Positions 1 to 8,829 of a DNA stretch of 64,000 nt are shown here, piece by piece. Made by a program: the position numbers and the translations under genes. Position 1 is the stretch's first letter; each line of letters begins with the position of its first letter. The notes below the pieces were generated by a model. The model saw only the letters and a list, made by a program, of their open reading frames with translations. It was not told the DNA's origin and searched no databases. This stretch comes from Clostridium bowmanii (GTDB taxonomy: Bacteria > Bacillota > Clostridia > Clostridiales > Clostridiaceae), in contig NZ_JAHLDL010000017.1 of the NCBI RefSeq assembly GCF_018861315.1, positions 35,537 through 99,536 on the forward strand. The letters run 5' to 3'.

Positions 1-26
1 TTTCTTTTAAGCAGAGAATATATAAC

Positions 27-46
27 AGTACAGAATATTCTGTACT
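27..46. promoter_or_regulatory. Perfect 20-bp palindrome, candidate operator
   Basis: The sequence agtacagaatattctgtact is a perfect inverted repeat. It directly follows TATAAC (21-26), a plausible -10 hexamer, and lies 4 bases before the agggagg ribosome binding site (51-57) of the next gene, so it would cover the transcription start. A dimeric repressor site is the simplest reading. The -35 would fall at or before the window edge and the regulator is unknown. Confidence 0.55.
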
Positions 47-64
47 TGAAAGGGAGGGCATAAA

Positions 65-247
65 ATGTTAACGATTTCTTTTATTAGTGGTGACAAAGAA
101 TTACTAGATTTAAAACAATCTGAATCTGATCTGTTTAAAAGTTGGTTTTACAATTTTGAAAACTCCAGACCCCATGAGGTTAATACAATGGGTAAAAAAT
201 ATTTGTTTAACAAAAAGGCGATAGCTTATATTGAGATAGAGCCTTAG
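65..247 (+). CDS. Small hypothetical protein (60 aa)
   Basis: This is a small soluble protein of unknown function with no membrane segment or recognised motif. It is supported by a strong agggagg ribosome binding site 7 bases before the ATG, a palindromic candidate operator just upstream, and a strong terminator 50 bases downstream, which together make a compact monocistronic unit. The composition is mixed charged and hydrophobic with several aromatic residues. I do not recognise the family. Its gene status is well supported by the signals around it, and its function is unknown. Confidence 0.7.
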   Translation: MLTISFISGDKELLDLKQSESDLFKSWFYNFENSRPHEVNTMGKKYLFNKKAIAYIEIEP

Positions 248-296
248 GTTTTATCATTTCATCAAATCAATGAATAATTCTTGATATTAATTAAAA

Positions 297-345
297 TAAA
301 GTAGAAAAAACTGCATCTCTTATGGGTGCAGTTTTTTCTACTTTA
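297..345. terminator. Bidirectional intrinsic terminator
   Basis: A perfect 19-bp stem (297-315 with 327-345) has an 11-base loop and A/T runs on both sides. It sits between the convergent small gene (+) and the metallophosphoesterase (-) and can stop both. Confidence 0.9.
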
Positions 346-368
346 AGTCAGCTATATAACTAATTTTA

Positions 369-1523
369 TTATTTAAACTCTAGTTCTACTTGAACAATTT
401 CTGAGGATGTTCCTATTCTTATAGGAGGTCCCCAGGTTCCAACCCCGCTTGAAACCACAACATTATAATTCCCCTTTGTAAGTAATCCAAAATCATTTTC
501 AAATAATCTTTTAGTGACAATATTAGCTGGTAACAATTGCCCATTATGGGTATGACCTGAAAATTGAAGGTCAACCCCCGCTGTTTCTCCTTCGCTAAAA
601 TTTACTGGCTGATGATCGATTACAATAATAGGTAAAAGTTTATCTGTATCTTTAAGCAATTCATCCATCTTTTTTCGTTTAGTTTTAGAGTATCTCTCAT
701 AGGATAAATCCTCTCTGCCCACAATGTAAAAACTATCCTCGATTTTCACCGTTTTATCCCTTAATAGATTAAAACCTGCGGAATTTTCATATTCATAAGC
801 AATTTTATCTATGGAGCCTCCATAATACTCATGATTACCAAAAACAGCAAAAACTCCATATTTAGAATGTATTTTTTGGAATTCTATGCCCATGTCTTGA
901 TCAATAAAAGGCTCTATATAATCATCTACAATATCACCAGCTAGTATTACTATATCTGCGTTTAATTCATTTATTTTGATTACCATCTTTGAAAGTCTCT
1001 GTTTATCAACTATGTCGCCAAGGTGTAAATCCGAAAGCATAACAATATTTAATTTCTTTAATTGGCCTGCATCCTTGTTGATTTTCAATGCATACTTAGT
1101 CGTTTTAATATTTGTAGCATTGTAAGTTCCGTATATTAACAAGACAGCTACAATAATAATTGCCCCAACATTAGACACCAAATATATTTTTTGTAAAACT
1201 TTGGCACCTATGAATGAAAATCTTTTAATACCTAAAATTAATTTTACAATATCAATGACTCCTAATAGTATTATGAAATATAAAAATGCTGAAAGCCAGT
1301 AACCGCCTAATATATTAAGAAACTTTTCAAAAAAATGCGGCACTTTATCTTTACTAATTCTTGCTGTTATAAAAGACAAAGCAATAAAAATAAACATTGC
1401 CCAATATAAATATATACTAATTTTGGGGATTACTGTGTTTATAAGTAACCACCCTTTTTTACCAACATAAATATTGGCAGCTATAAAGATTAAGAAAGAA
1501 AAAAATATTTGAAAATAAATCAT
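369..1523 (-). CDS. Membrane-anchored metallophosphoesterase (YkuE/YaeI-like)
   Basis: This is a calcineurin-like phosphoesterase with a membrane N-terminus. The first ~140 residues carry about four hydrophobic segments. The catalytic domain follows with the ordered metal-binding motifs SDLHLG, GDIVDD, FGNHEYY, an IDHQP loop and SGHTHNGQ, so all expected Asp, Asn and His ligands are present. Proteins of this kind (YkuE, YaeI) are phosphodiesterases or phosphatases acting near the membrane, some on lipid or UDP-lipid substrates, and the substrate here cannot be named. At 384 aa it is the usual length for the membrane-anchored clostridial form. It ends in a shared terminator and is transcribed alone. 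Confidence 0.88.
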   Translation of the reverse strand: MIYFQIFFSFLIFIAANIYVGKKGWLLINTVIPKISIYLYWAMFIFIALSFITARISKDKVPHFFEKFLNILGGYWLSAFLYFIILLGVIDIVKLILGIKRFSFIGAKVLQKIYLVSNVGAIIIVAVLLIYGTYNATNIKTTKYALKINKDAGQLKKLNIVMLSDLHLGDIVDKQRLSKMVIKINELNADIVILAGDIVDDYIEPFIDQDMGIEFQKIHSKYGVFAVFGNHEYYGGSIDKIAYEYENSAGFNLLRDKTVKIEDSFYIVGREDLSYERYSKTKRKKMDELLKDTDKLLPIIVIDHQPVNFSEGETAGVDLQFSGHTHNGQLLPANIVTKRLFENDFGLLTKGNYNVVVSSGVGTWGPPIRIGTSSEIVQVELEFK

Positions 1524-1580
1524 TTGTTCCTATTGCCTCCAAACTTAAATATTTTCGGTTTATCTTTTAGTATTTTAACA

Positions 1581-3470
1581 TCATCTACATAGGATATAGG
1601 TGGATATAGAAGGTACACTTACCTCATTAACACAAGTCTTAGGTCCTTTACGTACTCCTGCTTTATTTACTTCATATTCATTGGCTAAAACTCTCCACTC
1701 ATAACAATCGGGTAAAAGAACTTTTATATCTGTTTTGTTAGAATTATGAATTATAATTAATTTATTGTACTCGTTTTTAAAGGTGGATGTTAATTCATAA
1801 GCTATACAATTACAAGGTGTATCAAGGAATACTAAAGACTTTCTTACCTCATAAGCATTGTCTAATGTCATAACCTTTTGGCTTTTTCTTAAAGCAATTA
1901 ACCCCTTTATATATTCATAAGTTTCTGCAAACTCAGATTTCCTATTCCAACATATTTCATTCACAGTGTCACCGGCATTATAGCTATTATGATTTCCTTG
2001 CTTAGTCCTTAATATTTCCGACCCACCTTGAATAAAAGGTACTCCTTGGGAGGTAAGTATTATAGATAAAGACAATCTATTCATTTTTTCTCTTTCTAAA
2101 GGAGTATTATTAGGATTGCTTTTTTCAAATTTATCATATAAGCATAAATTATCATGCGCACTTACATAGTTTATTGATTCTCCAGGTTCTTTCGCGAAAT
2201 CACATATTTTGTCATTGTATTTGATACCACCAACAATACCTTTTTTCACTTCGAGTTCAAAGCCCACTCCACCATTTACAAATCCCACCTGGCCTCCATC
2301 ATTGTCTCCCTTTACGGCATTTCTCATAGCATCATTAAAGAGTGATACCTGCATACCCTTTTGACTACCTTTTATTAGTTGCAACGATGAAGGTAATGAT
2401 GATGGCCCACCTGTCCATGGTTCACCATAAATAACGATATTTGGATTAATAATTTTTGCTTGCTTAATTACCTCTTTCATTGTATCAATATCATGAAGAG
2501 CCATTAAATCAAACCTAAATCCATCGATTTTGTATTCCTCTGCCCAAAATGCGATACTATCTACTATGAATTTTTTCATCATTGGTTTCTCTGACGCAGT
2601 TTCATTACCACAACCAGAACCATTAGTATAGTTGCCGTACCAGTCTTTTCTATAATAATATCCCGGCACTAATACTTCCATTGGTGAATTTTCAAAATCA
2701 AAAGTGTGATTATACACAACATCCATGATTACGCAGATACCATTTTCATGTAGTGTTTGAATCATAGTTTTAAACTCTCTAATTCTTACAGTGCCATCTT
2801 GGGAGTCCGTAGCATAAGAACCCTCGAGAACATTAAATAAATAAGGATCATATCCCCAATTATATCCGCCTACCGTTTCATCCACAGTGGCAAAATCATA
2901 AACAGGTAATAGATGAACATGAGTTATTCCAAGATCTTTAAGGTGGTCCAGACCTGTAACAACACCTTTAGAGGTTTTAGTGTTTTTTTCTGTAAAAGCT
3001 AAATATTTCCCTTTGTTTTTAATTCCTGAGTCTTCTGATACTGAAAAATCTCTAACATGAAGTTCATAAATTACTAACTCAGTTCTGTTAATTGGTAAAG
3101 GTCTTTTATGATTTTCCCAATTATGTGGATTTATAGAATTGAAATCAACAATCATACTCTTCTTACCATTTGCATTTGCACCTTTGGTATATATATCTTG
3201 TGTTTCCTTTTCAATCCCAGAGTTTGTTACTAAATAATTATAATATTTATTTTTAAAATCACCATGGAGACTAAGGAACCAAACCCCTTTTTCTCCTTTA
3301 TTCATGACATGTTTTTTCTTTATCTCAGCATTGAAAGTCTCATACACAACTACTGAAATCTCTTCCGCATTAGGTGCCCAAACTTTAAAAGTAGTGCCAT
3401 GAGTAGTATAAACTGCACCTAAATCATTTCCATTATAAGTGAAGTTGTTGCTTTCTAATACTTCATTCAT
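1581..3470 (-). CDS. pulA: Type I pullulanase, cytosolic (GH13_14)
   Basis: This debranching enzyme hydrolyses alpha-1,6 bonds of pullulan-type and branched maltodextrins. An N-terminal CBM48-like domain (KVWAPNAEEISVVVY region) precedes the (beta/alpha)8 domain. The GH13 signature regions are all visible: YNWGYDP, DVVYNHT (region I), DGFRFDLM with the nucleophile Asp (II), YGEPW with the acid/base Glu (III) and SAHDN (IV). There is no signal peptide or anchor, so the 629-aa protein acts on imported oligosaccharides. It lies just downstream of, and on the same strand as, a LacI-type regulator, and near the maltose phosphorylase genes. A second, secreted pullulanase is at 19439-22186. Confidence 0.95.
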   Translation of the reverse strand: MNEVLESNNFTYNGNDLGAVYTTHGTTFKVWAPNAEEISVVVYETFNAEIKKKHVMNKGEKGVWFLSLHGDFKNKYYNYLVTNSGIEKETQDIYTKGANANGKKSMIVDFNSINPHNWENHKRPLPINRTELVIYELHVRDFSVSEDSGIKNKGKYLAFTEKNTKTSKGVVTGLDHLKDLGITHVHLLPVYDFATVDETVGGYNWGYDPYLFNVLEGSYATDSQDGTVRIREFKTMIQTLHENGICVIMDVVYNHTFDFENSPMEVLVPGYYYRKDWYGNYTNGSGCGNETASEKPMMKKFIVDSIAFWAEEYKIDGFRFDLMALHDIDTMKEVIKQAKIINPNIVIYGEPWTGGPSSLPSSLQLIKGSQKGMQVSLFNDAMRNAVKGDNDGGQVGFVNGGVGFELEVKKGIVGGIKYNDKICDFAKEPGESINYVSAHDNLCLYDKFEKSNPNNTPLEREKMNRLSLSIILTSQGVPFIQGGSEILRTKQGNHNSYNAGDTVNEICWNRKSEFAETYEYIKGLIALRKSQKVMTLDNAYEVRKSLVFLDTPCNCIAYELTSTFKNEYNKLIIIHNSNKTDIKVLLPDCYEWRVLANEYEVNKAGVRKGPKTCVNEVSVPSISTYILCR

Positions 3471-3545
3471 TATCTAATCTCTCTCCTTAAAAATAATAAA
3501 AACTATAGTGATACGCTCTATTCATATTATGCAAGTACACTTAAA

Positions 3546-3573
3546 AAATAACTCTAGAAACCTAGAGTTATTT
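3546..3573 (-). terminator. Terminator of the LacI-type gene
   Basis: A perfect 12-bp stem (3546-3557 with 3562-3573) with loop AAAC overlaps the stop codon of the regulator and is followed on the minus strand by a T run. It separates the regulator from pulA. Confidence 0.8.
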
Positions 3574-4566
3574 AGTTGATTCTCTTTCAACTAATTTTGT
3601 ATCAATAATATAATTAGTTATATATTCCTTTTCATTTTCTAATTTATTAATTAATAGTTTAACTGCAAAATAACCTAATTCTTCAGAATTAATATCCACT
3701 GAGGATAGTGAAGGATTTCTGTAAGCAGTTAAGGGGGTATTATTAAAACCAACAATTGAGATATGATTTTGCGACATTTCACTAATAGCTTTTGATGCGC
3801 CAAAGGCAATCAAATCATCAGTAGTGACAACCGCTGTAGGATTTGAGTTTTCTAAAATTTTTTTCATAGCCTCATAACCACTAGTTTCTGTGAACTCCGC
3901 TACTTGAATCATATTTTCGTCTATTTTTACACCAATATTCTCCATTGCTTTTTTATAACCCTCTAATCTATTTATAGTAACATTAAGTGTAGGTGAACCA
4001 CCTATAAATGCGATTTTCCTCTCACCCTTTTGTATAAGATAATTTACAACACTGTACATGGCATGAAAATTATCATTATCAACCCATAATAATCCTTCGG
4101 TATCTTCTGGTTTACCAATTACTACAAAAGGATAATCTGACTCTTTTAAATATGCAATACATTTGTCATTCTTTCTTACTACAGGCAAAATAATCCCATC
4201 AACTCTTCTGCTATTCATTAAACTTGCTATGTACTCTACTTCTTGATCTTCATTATTACTGTAGGTATACATAATATAATATCCTTTTTTTTGAGCATAA
4301 TGACTTATGCCCCTCATAATTTGAATAAAAAATGGATTAACAAATAAATCTTCATCTGTATTAGGTAAAATAAGTCCTATAGTTTTTGTTGTTTTACTAA
4401 CTAAGCTCCTAGCTATTGCATTAGGATGATAATTCATTTCCTTCATTGCTTTATAAACCTTTTGTTTTGTTGCATCACTAATTTTGGGATTATCCGCAAT
4501 TACTCTGGAAACCGTAGATGGTGATACATTTGCTATCTTTGCTACTTCTCTTATAGTTACTGACAT
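3568..4566 (-). CDS. LacI/GalR-family transcriptional regulator, probable maltodextrin regulator
   Basis: The protein has an N-terminal helix-turn-helix (about residues 4-24, VAKIANVSPSTVSRVI) and hinge helix (PNAIARSLV), followed by a periplasmic-binding-protein-like effector domain, for 332 aa in all. Family members bind near-palindromic operators with a central CG and release them on binding a sugar. Neighbours on both sides are maltodextrin genes (pulA, pgmB, maltose phosphorylase), which suggests a MalR-like role. Two LacI-type operator sequences lie in the divergent spacer (4740-4753 and 4941-4954), fitting autoregulation and control of the pgmB operon. The effector identity is inferred, not seen. 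Confidence 0.92.
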   Translation of the reverse strand: MSVTIREVAKIANVSPSTVSRVIADNPKISDATKQKVYKAMKEMNYHPNAIARSLVSKTTKTIGLILPNTDEDLFVNPFFIQIMRGISHYAQKKGYYIMYTYSNNEDQEVEYIASLMNSRRVDGIILPVVRKNDKCIAYLKESDYPFVVIGKPEDTEGLLWVDNDNFHAMYSVVNYLIQKGERKIAFIGGSPTLNVTINRLEGYKKAMENIGVKIDENMIQVAEFTETSGYEAMKKILENSNPTAVVTTDDLIAFGASKAISEMSQNHISIVGFNNTPLTAYRNPSLSSVDINSEELGYFAVKLLINKLENEKEYITNYIIDTKLVERESTK

Positions 4567-4739
4567 GAAAACTTCACTTCCTACTTTCTAAAAATATTAT
4601 ATACTAATTATATTATTAAATGTAATTTTGTGCAAGGATAGCTTATATAAAGGTTAGATATAATACAGAATAAATAAGTAGTATATTAATTTGTTTTGAG
4701 TTATGTCTAATTATATTTAAACTCATTGATATTATATTG

Positions 4740-4753
4740 TGCAATCGGTTGCA
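4740..4753. promoter_or_regulatory. LacI-family operator 1
   Basis: The near-palindrome TGCAATCGGTTGCA has a central CG, the hallmark of LacI/GalR sites, and matches MalR-type operators in half-site spacing. It lies 174 bp upstream of the regulator's start and about 380 bp upstream of pgmB. Confidence 0.6.
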
Positions 4754-4940
4754 AAATTATTTAACTTGATTATAATGTTTCGCTTTATATTCTGTCAATA
4801 GCAATATTGTTTTACTTATATTACTATTTCTACTTTTGCTACCCTTATTTTGTTACACCATTGAAATCATTGAATGCATACTAATTTTTTTTTCAAGAGA
4901 CAAGGTTCTCTTTAATAAAAAAATAATAGAAATTATTTTG

Positions 4941-4954
4941 TGCAAACGCATTCA
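4941..4954. promoter_or_regulatory. LacI-family operator 2 (or cre-like site)
   Basis: TGCAAACGCATTCA shares the TGCAA-n-CG core with operator 1 and departs from the cre consensus at position 3. It lies 180 bp upstream of pgmB. The pair, 200 bp apart, could support looping by the adjacent regulator, or this one could be a CcpA site. Confidence 0.5.
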
Positions 4955-5133
4955 CAAATCATCAATTTTATATTATTATATTAAAGTAAGGTTAATTTAT
5001 TTTGTTAATATTGTTATTTTGATGAAATCATAATTTTTAACTTCTACTTATAAGCTCAAAACATTATATCTAAAACCATTAAGTAAGAACCTTTATTACT
5101 ATAGTAATTTACATAAACATAAAGGAGGAAGCT

Positions 5134-5781
5134 ATGCACAACATTAAAGGATTTATATTTGATTTAGATGGGGTATTAGTTGATACGGCAAAATATCATT
5201 ATTTAGCATGGAGGCGATTAGCGGAAGAACTTAATATTGATTTTTCACTGCGAGACAATGAAAGATTAAAAGGTGTAAGCAGAATGCAATCATTGGAAAT
5301 CATATTAGAGATAGGTAATATCACATTGAATGATGCGACAAAAATTGAACTAGCACAAAAAAAGAATAATTGGTATGTGGAGTATATTTCTAAATTAACT
5401 CCAGAGGATATTTTACCTGGGGTCATAGGTTTCTTAGAAAGTGTGAGGGATAATGGTATAAAAGTTGCATTAGGTTCTGCAAGTAAGAATTCTATGCTTA
5501 TTCTTGACAAGTTAAATTTAACTAATTACTTTGATGCCATAATTGATGGCACAAAAGTGTCTAAAGCAAAACCTAATCCTGAAGTTTTCTTAAAAGGTGC
5601 TGAGGCTCTTAATCTATTGCCTAACCAATGTATTGTTTTTGAAGATGCAGAAGCTGGGGTGGAAGCTGCCATTAATGCAGGAATGTATTGTATTGGAATA
5701 GGTTCTAAAGATGTATTGAAAAAAGCTCATTTAGTCCTTTCAGGATTTTATAATATGACTTTTGATAAATTAGAACTATAA
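5134..5781 (+). CDS. pgmB: Beta-phosphoglucomutase
   Basis: This HAD-superfamily enzyme interconverts beta-glucose-1-phosphate and glucose-6-phosphate. The first motif FIFDLDGVLVDT supplies the nucleophile Asp10 and acid/base Asp12. The cap-domain Arg/Lys region, the Ser/Thr of motif II (GSAS), the motif III lysine (SKAKPNP) and the motif IV acidic pair (FEDAEAG) all follow, in 215 aa, the usual length. It has an aaaggagg ribosome binding site. It sits 44 bp upstream of the GH65 phosphorylase, which makes its beta-Glc-1-P substrate, so the two form one operon. Confidence 0.95.
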   Translation: MHNIKGFIFDLDGVLVDTAKYHYLAWRRLAEELNIDFSLRDNERLKGVSRMQSLEIILEIGNITLNDATKIELAQKKNNWYVEYISKLTPEDILPGVIGFLESVRDNGIKVALGSASKNSMLILDKLNLTNYFDAIIDGTKVSKAKPNPEVFLKGAEALNLLPNQCIVFEDAEAGVEAAINAGMYCIGIGSKDVLKKAHLVLSGFYNMTFDKLEL

Positions 5782-5825
5782 GTATCAGATTAATTAATAA
5801 TTGTTAATTTAACAGGAGGGTTTTA

Positions 5826-8132
5826 ATGGAACACTATTATAAATTAAATGAATGGAATATTATTGAACAAGGATTTAATTCCGATAAAAATGAAATATCT
5901 GAAAGCATATTCAGTTTAGGCAATGGATATATGGGACAAAGAGCAAATTTTGAAGAAGAATATAGTGGTACATCTTTACAAGGAAATTATATAGCTGGGG
6001 TTTATTATCCTGATAAAACAAGGGTAGGCTGGTGGAAAAATGGATATCCAGAATATTTTGCTAAGGTTTTAAACTCAACAAATTGGATTGGTATAGATAT
6101 TAAAATTAATGACATTACTTTAGATCTTGCTAAATGTACTGTAAAAGAGTTTGAAAGAGTTTTGAATATGAAAAAGGGCTATTTACAAAGAAGCTTTAAA
6201 GCTACACTTTCAAATGGTAATGAGATTGAAGTAACTTCTAAAAGATTTATTAGTATGATTCGTGGGGAAATAGGAGTAATAAAGTATGCTATAAAACCAT
6301 TGAATTTTAGTGGTAAATTAGAAATAACACCTTACCTTGATGGGGATGTTATGAATTCTGACTCCAATTATGATGAGAAGTTCTGGGATGAGATTTCCAA
6401 AGAAGTTAACCCTTACGCAGGATATTTGCTATTAAAAACCAAAAAATTAGATTTTCATATCTGCACATATATGAACTATGAAATAACTGTTAATGATAAA
6501 ATAATTAAACCTGTTATCGCATTAAATCAAAGTGAAAAATATGTTGCCAGTACCGCTTTAATTTATTGTAATGAAAATGACGAAGTTATAATTTATAAAT
6601 ATGTAGCTAATACTTCATCACGATATTATGATATATCCAAATTAGTCCGAATAACTAAAGAGCTTTCTAGCAAAGCGAAAAAAGATGGATTTGAAATGTT
6701 ATTAAAAGAGCAAGCTGATGCTTGGAAGGAAAAATGGAAGGAAAGCGATATAGTTATAGAAGGTGATATTTCTGCACAACAAGGGATTCGATTTAATATA
6801 TTTCAATTAAATCAGACCTATACTGGAGAAGATCATAGGCTAAATATAGGACCAAAAGGTTTCACTGGTGAAAAATATGGTGGAAGCACTTATTGGGATA
6901 CTGAAGCTTACTGCATCCCCTTCTACCTAAGTACTTCTGAAGAAAAAGTATCAAAAAACCTATTATTATATAGATATAAGCAGTTAGATAAAGCCATAGA
7001 GAATGCTACAAAGTTAGGCTTTACAAATGGGGCAGCATTGTATCCAATGGTAACAATGAATGGTGAAGAATGCCATAATGAGTGGGAAATAACGTTTGAG
7101 GAAATTCACAGAAATGGAGCCATAGCTTATGCTACATACAATTACGTGAACTATACTGGAGACAAGTCTTGCCTTGGTGAATTTAGTTTTGAAGTACTTG
7201 CAGCAATATCAAGATTTTGGGCTCAAAGAGCAACTTTCTCTAAAAGTAGAAATAAATATGTGATTCTAGGGGTTACTGGGCCTAACGAATATGAAAACAA
7301 TGTAAATAATAACTGGTATACAAATAGAATTGCCTGTTGGACTTTAACGTATACACTAGAGGTTATAAATTATCTAAATCAAAATGAGCCTGAACGGTTA
7401 AGTGAACTTAATAAAAAGCTTAATTTTAAGGACGATGAAATTATTACTTGGAAGAATATTATTGAAAATATGTACTATCCATGCAATGAAGAACTTGGGA
7501 TTTTCCTTCAACAAGATGGATATATGGACAAAGAACAGATATTAGTTAAGGACCTAGATAAAAAAAATCTACCAATAAATCAAAAATGGTCATGGGATAG
7601 AATATTACGCTCTTGCTTTATCAAACAAGCAGATGTACTTCAAGGCATTTACTTATTCGAACAGGATTATAATACTGATACAATTAAAAGAAATTTTGAT
7701 TTCTACGAACAAAGAACAGTTCATGAATCTTCCTTATCCCCTTGCATTCATACTATTTTGGCTGCAAAAATAGGTAATTATGATAAAGCTTATGAAATGT
7801 ATTTAAGGACTTCTAGACTTGACCTTGACAATTATAACAATGACACAAAGGATGGTTGTCACTCCACAAGTATGGCAGGAACATGGATGGCGGTAGTTCA
7901 TGGTTTTGGAGGGCTTAGGGTTATAGATAATAAACTAGTTTTAAATCCAATCATTCCAGATCACTGGAAATCATGCTCCTTTAAAATAATTTTTAGAGGT
8001 GCACTTCTGAACATTAAATTTAATGCAGACTTTCTTCAAATACAAAATGAAAAGGACGTAGCAGTAGATTTATCAGTGTATAAAAAAGATTATAGGCTAA
8101 ATGGAAATGATTTATTAGAGGTCAAAATATAA
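5826..8132 (+). CDS. mapA: Maltose phosphorylase (GH65)
   Basis: A GH65 inverting phosphorylase that splits maltose with phosphate into beta-glucose-1-phosphate and glucose, saving one ATP per disaccharide. The N-terminal beta-sandwich and (alpha/alpha)6 barrel of this family fit the 768-aa length. The signature ECHNEWEITFEEIHRNG contains the catalytic Glu at about residue 419, and the T(V/S)HESSLSP phosphate-loop region occurs near residue 640. The ECHNEWEITFEEIHRNG form is typical of maltose phosphorylases rather than trehalose or kojibiose phosphorylases, but specificity within GH65 is not certain from motifs. It forms an operon with pgmB upstream and ends at a strong terminator. Confidence 0.9.
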   Translation: MEHYYKLNEWNIIEQGFNSDKNEISESIFSLGNGYMGQRANFEEEYSGTSLQGNYIAGVYYPDKTRVGWWKNGYPEYFAKVLNSTNWIGIDIKINDITLDLAKCTVKEFERVLNMKKGYLQRSFKATLSNGNEIEVTSKRFISMIRGEIGVIKYAIKPLNFSGKLEITPYLDGDVMNSDSNYDEKFWDEISKEVNPYAGYLLLKTKKLDFHICTYMNYEITVNDKIIKPVIALNQSEKYVASTALIYCNENDEVIIYKYVANTSSRYYDISKLVRITKELSSKAKKDGFEMLLKEQADAWKEKWKESDIVIEGDISAQQGIRFNIFQLNQTYTGEDHRLNIGPKGFTGEKYGGSTYWDTEAYCIPFYLSTSEEKVSKNLLLYRYKQLDKAIENATKLGFTNGAALYPMVTMNGEECHNEWEITFEEIHRNGAIAYATYNYVNYTGDKSCLGEFSFEVLAAISRFWAQRATFSKSRNKYVILGVTGPNEYENNVNNNWYTNRIACWTLTYTLEVINYLNQNEPERLSELNKKLNFKDDEIITWKNIIENMYYPCNEELGIFLQQDGYMDKEQILVKDLDKKNLPINQKWSWDRILRSCFIKQADVLQGIYLFEQDYNTDTIKRNFDFYEQRTVHESSLSPCIHTILAAKIGNYDKAYEMYLRTSRLDLDNYNNDTKDGCHSTSMAGTWMAVVHGFGGLRVIDNKLVLNPIIPDHWKSCSFKIIFRGALLNIKFNADFLQIQNEKDVAVDLSVYKKDYRLNGNDLLEVKI

Positions 8133-8150
8133 TACAGCTTATATTGTACC

Positions 8151-8187
8151 AAAAGCCTTAGCATTTATTTTAATCGCTAAGGCTTTT
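8151..8187 (+). terminator. Terminator of the pgmB-mapA operon
   Basis: A 12-bp perfect stem (aaaagccttagc, 8151-8162, with 8176-8187) and 13-base loop end in a TTTT run. Confidence 0.85.
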
Positions 8188-8284
8188 ACTGTTTACTCAT
8201 GACACTTATTTTGATAAAATTAGAGAGGTTTACATTATTATTAATTAAATAAACACAAGATGAATTAATCAATGGAGGGTAATG

Positions 8285-8740
8285 ATGACTTTTACTAATA
8301 TAAAAATTAAAGCAATAGCCGATAGGATTATGAATAGAGCAGTTAAAAGTGGCTTTAAGAAGGATGAAATGGAGGATTTTTATATAGAATCACTGCTGAA
8401 GCAAACTACGTCTCCTAGAATCAAAGAGTTTATTGAACTATCCTATTATAAGGGTATATTTAAAGGACTTCAATATTCGGAAACCTTAATTAATTTAAAT
8501 ATTGCACAAGAGTGTACTAGAAGTTCAGTAGATGAATTTCAAAAATGTAATACTGAATTGATTAAAAGACTAGAAGATCTTAATAGCATGGTTTTTAAGA
8601 TTAAAGAACCACCCCAAAATACGGGTAAAATAATTCAAGATGGAAGAAGCTTTGTTTCCTATAAGAACAAATTTATAAGTAACATTAAGGATGCAATAAA
8701 AATGGCATTGGATAATAAAGCTTATCTAGAAAAAAAGTAG
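8285..8740 (+). CDS. Hypothetical protein, helical (151 aa)
   Basis: A predicted all-helical, Lys/Glu-rich soluble protein with no recognised domain. Two ATG codons are adjacent (8282 and 8285). The ggaggg ribosome binding site (8274-8279) is only 2 bases from the first, so the second is the likelier start. The stop codon lies inside an 18-bp terminator stem. It is followed by a kinase-like gene on the same strand, but the terminator between them argues against one operon. Function is unknown. Confidence 0.75.
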   Translation: MTFTNIKIKAIADRIMNRAVKSGFKKDEMEDFYIESLLKQTTSPRIKEFIELSYYKGIFKGLQYSETLINLNIAQECTRSSVDEFQKCNTELIKRLEDLNSMVFKIKEPPQNTGKIIQDGRSFVSYKNKFISNIKDAIKMALDNKAYLEKK

Positions 8741-8764
8741 TTATAATACTTTTTTTCTAGATAA
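8722..8764 (+). terminator. Terminator overlapping the preceding stop codon
   Basis: A perfect 18-bp stem (8722-8739 with 8747-8764) with a 7-base loop. The 5' arm encodes the last codons of the 151-aa protein and the 3' arm carries a run of seven T. Confidence 0.85.
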
Positions 8765-8829
8765 AAGATATACTTATAAATTTTCATCATATAATATAGT
8801 AATATAACTATAAAGAAGATGATGATAAT

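Larger units (their letters stand above)
4567..5133. other. Divergent regulatory spacer between lacI-type gene and pgmB
   Basis: This 567-bp AT-rich spacer holds no convincing gene. It contains two LacI-type operators and the promoters of the divergent regulator and the pgmB/maltose phosphorylase operon. The 65-codon open frame at 4836-5033 lacks a ribosome binding site and has the composition of translated AT-rich spacer. Confidence 0.6.

Noticed and set aside
4836..5033. 65-codon plus-strand open frame
   Set aside because: No ribosome binding site, composition of translated AT-rich spacer, and it overlaps the second LacI-type operator.
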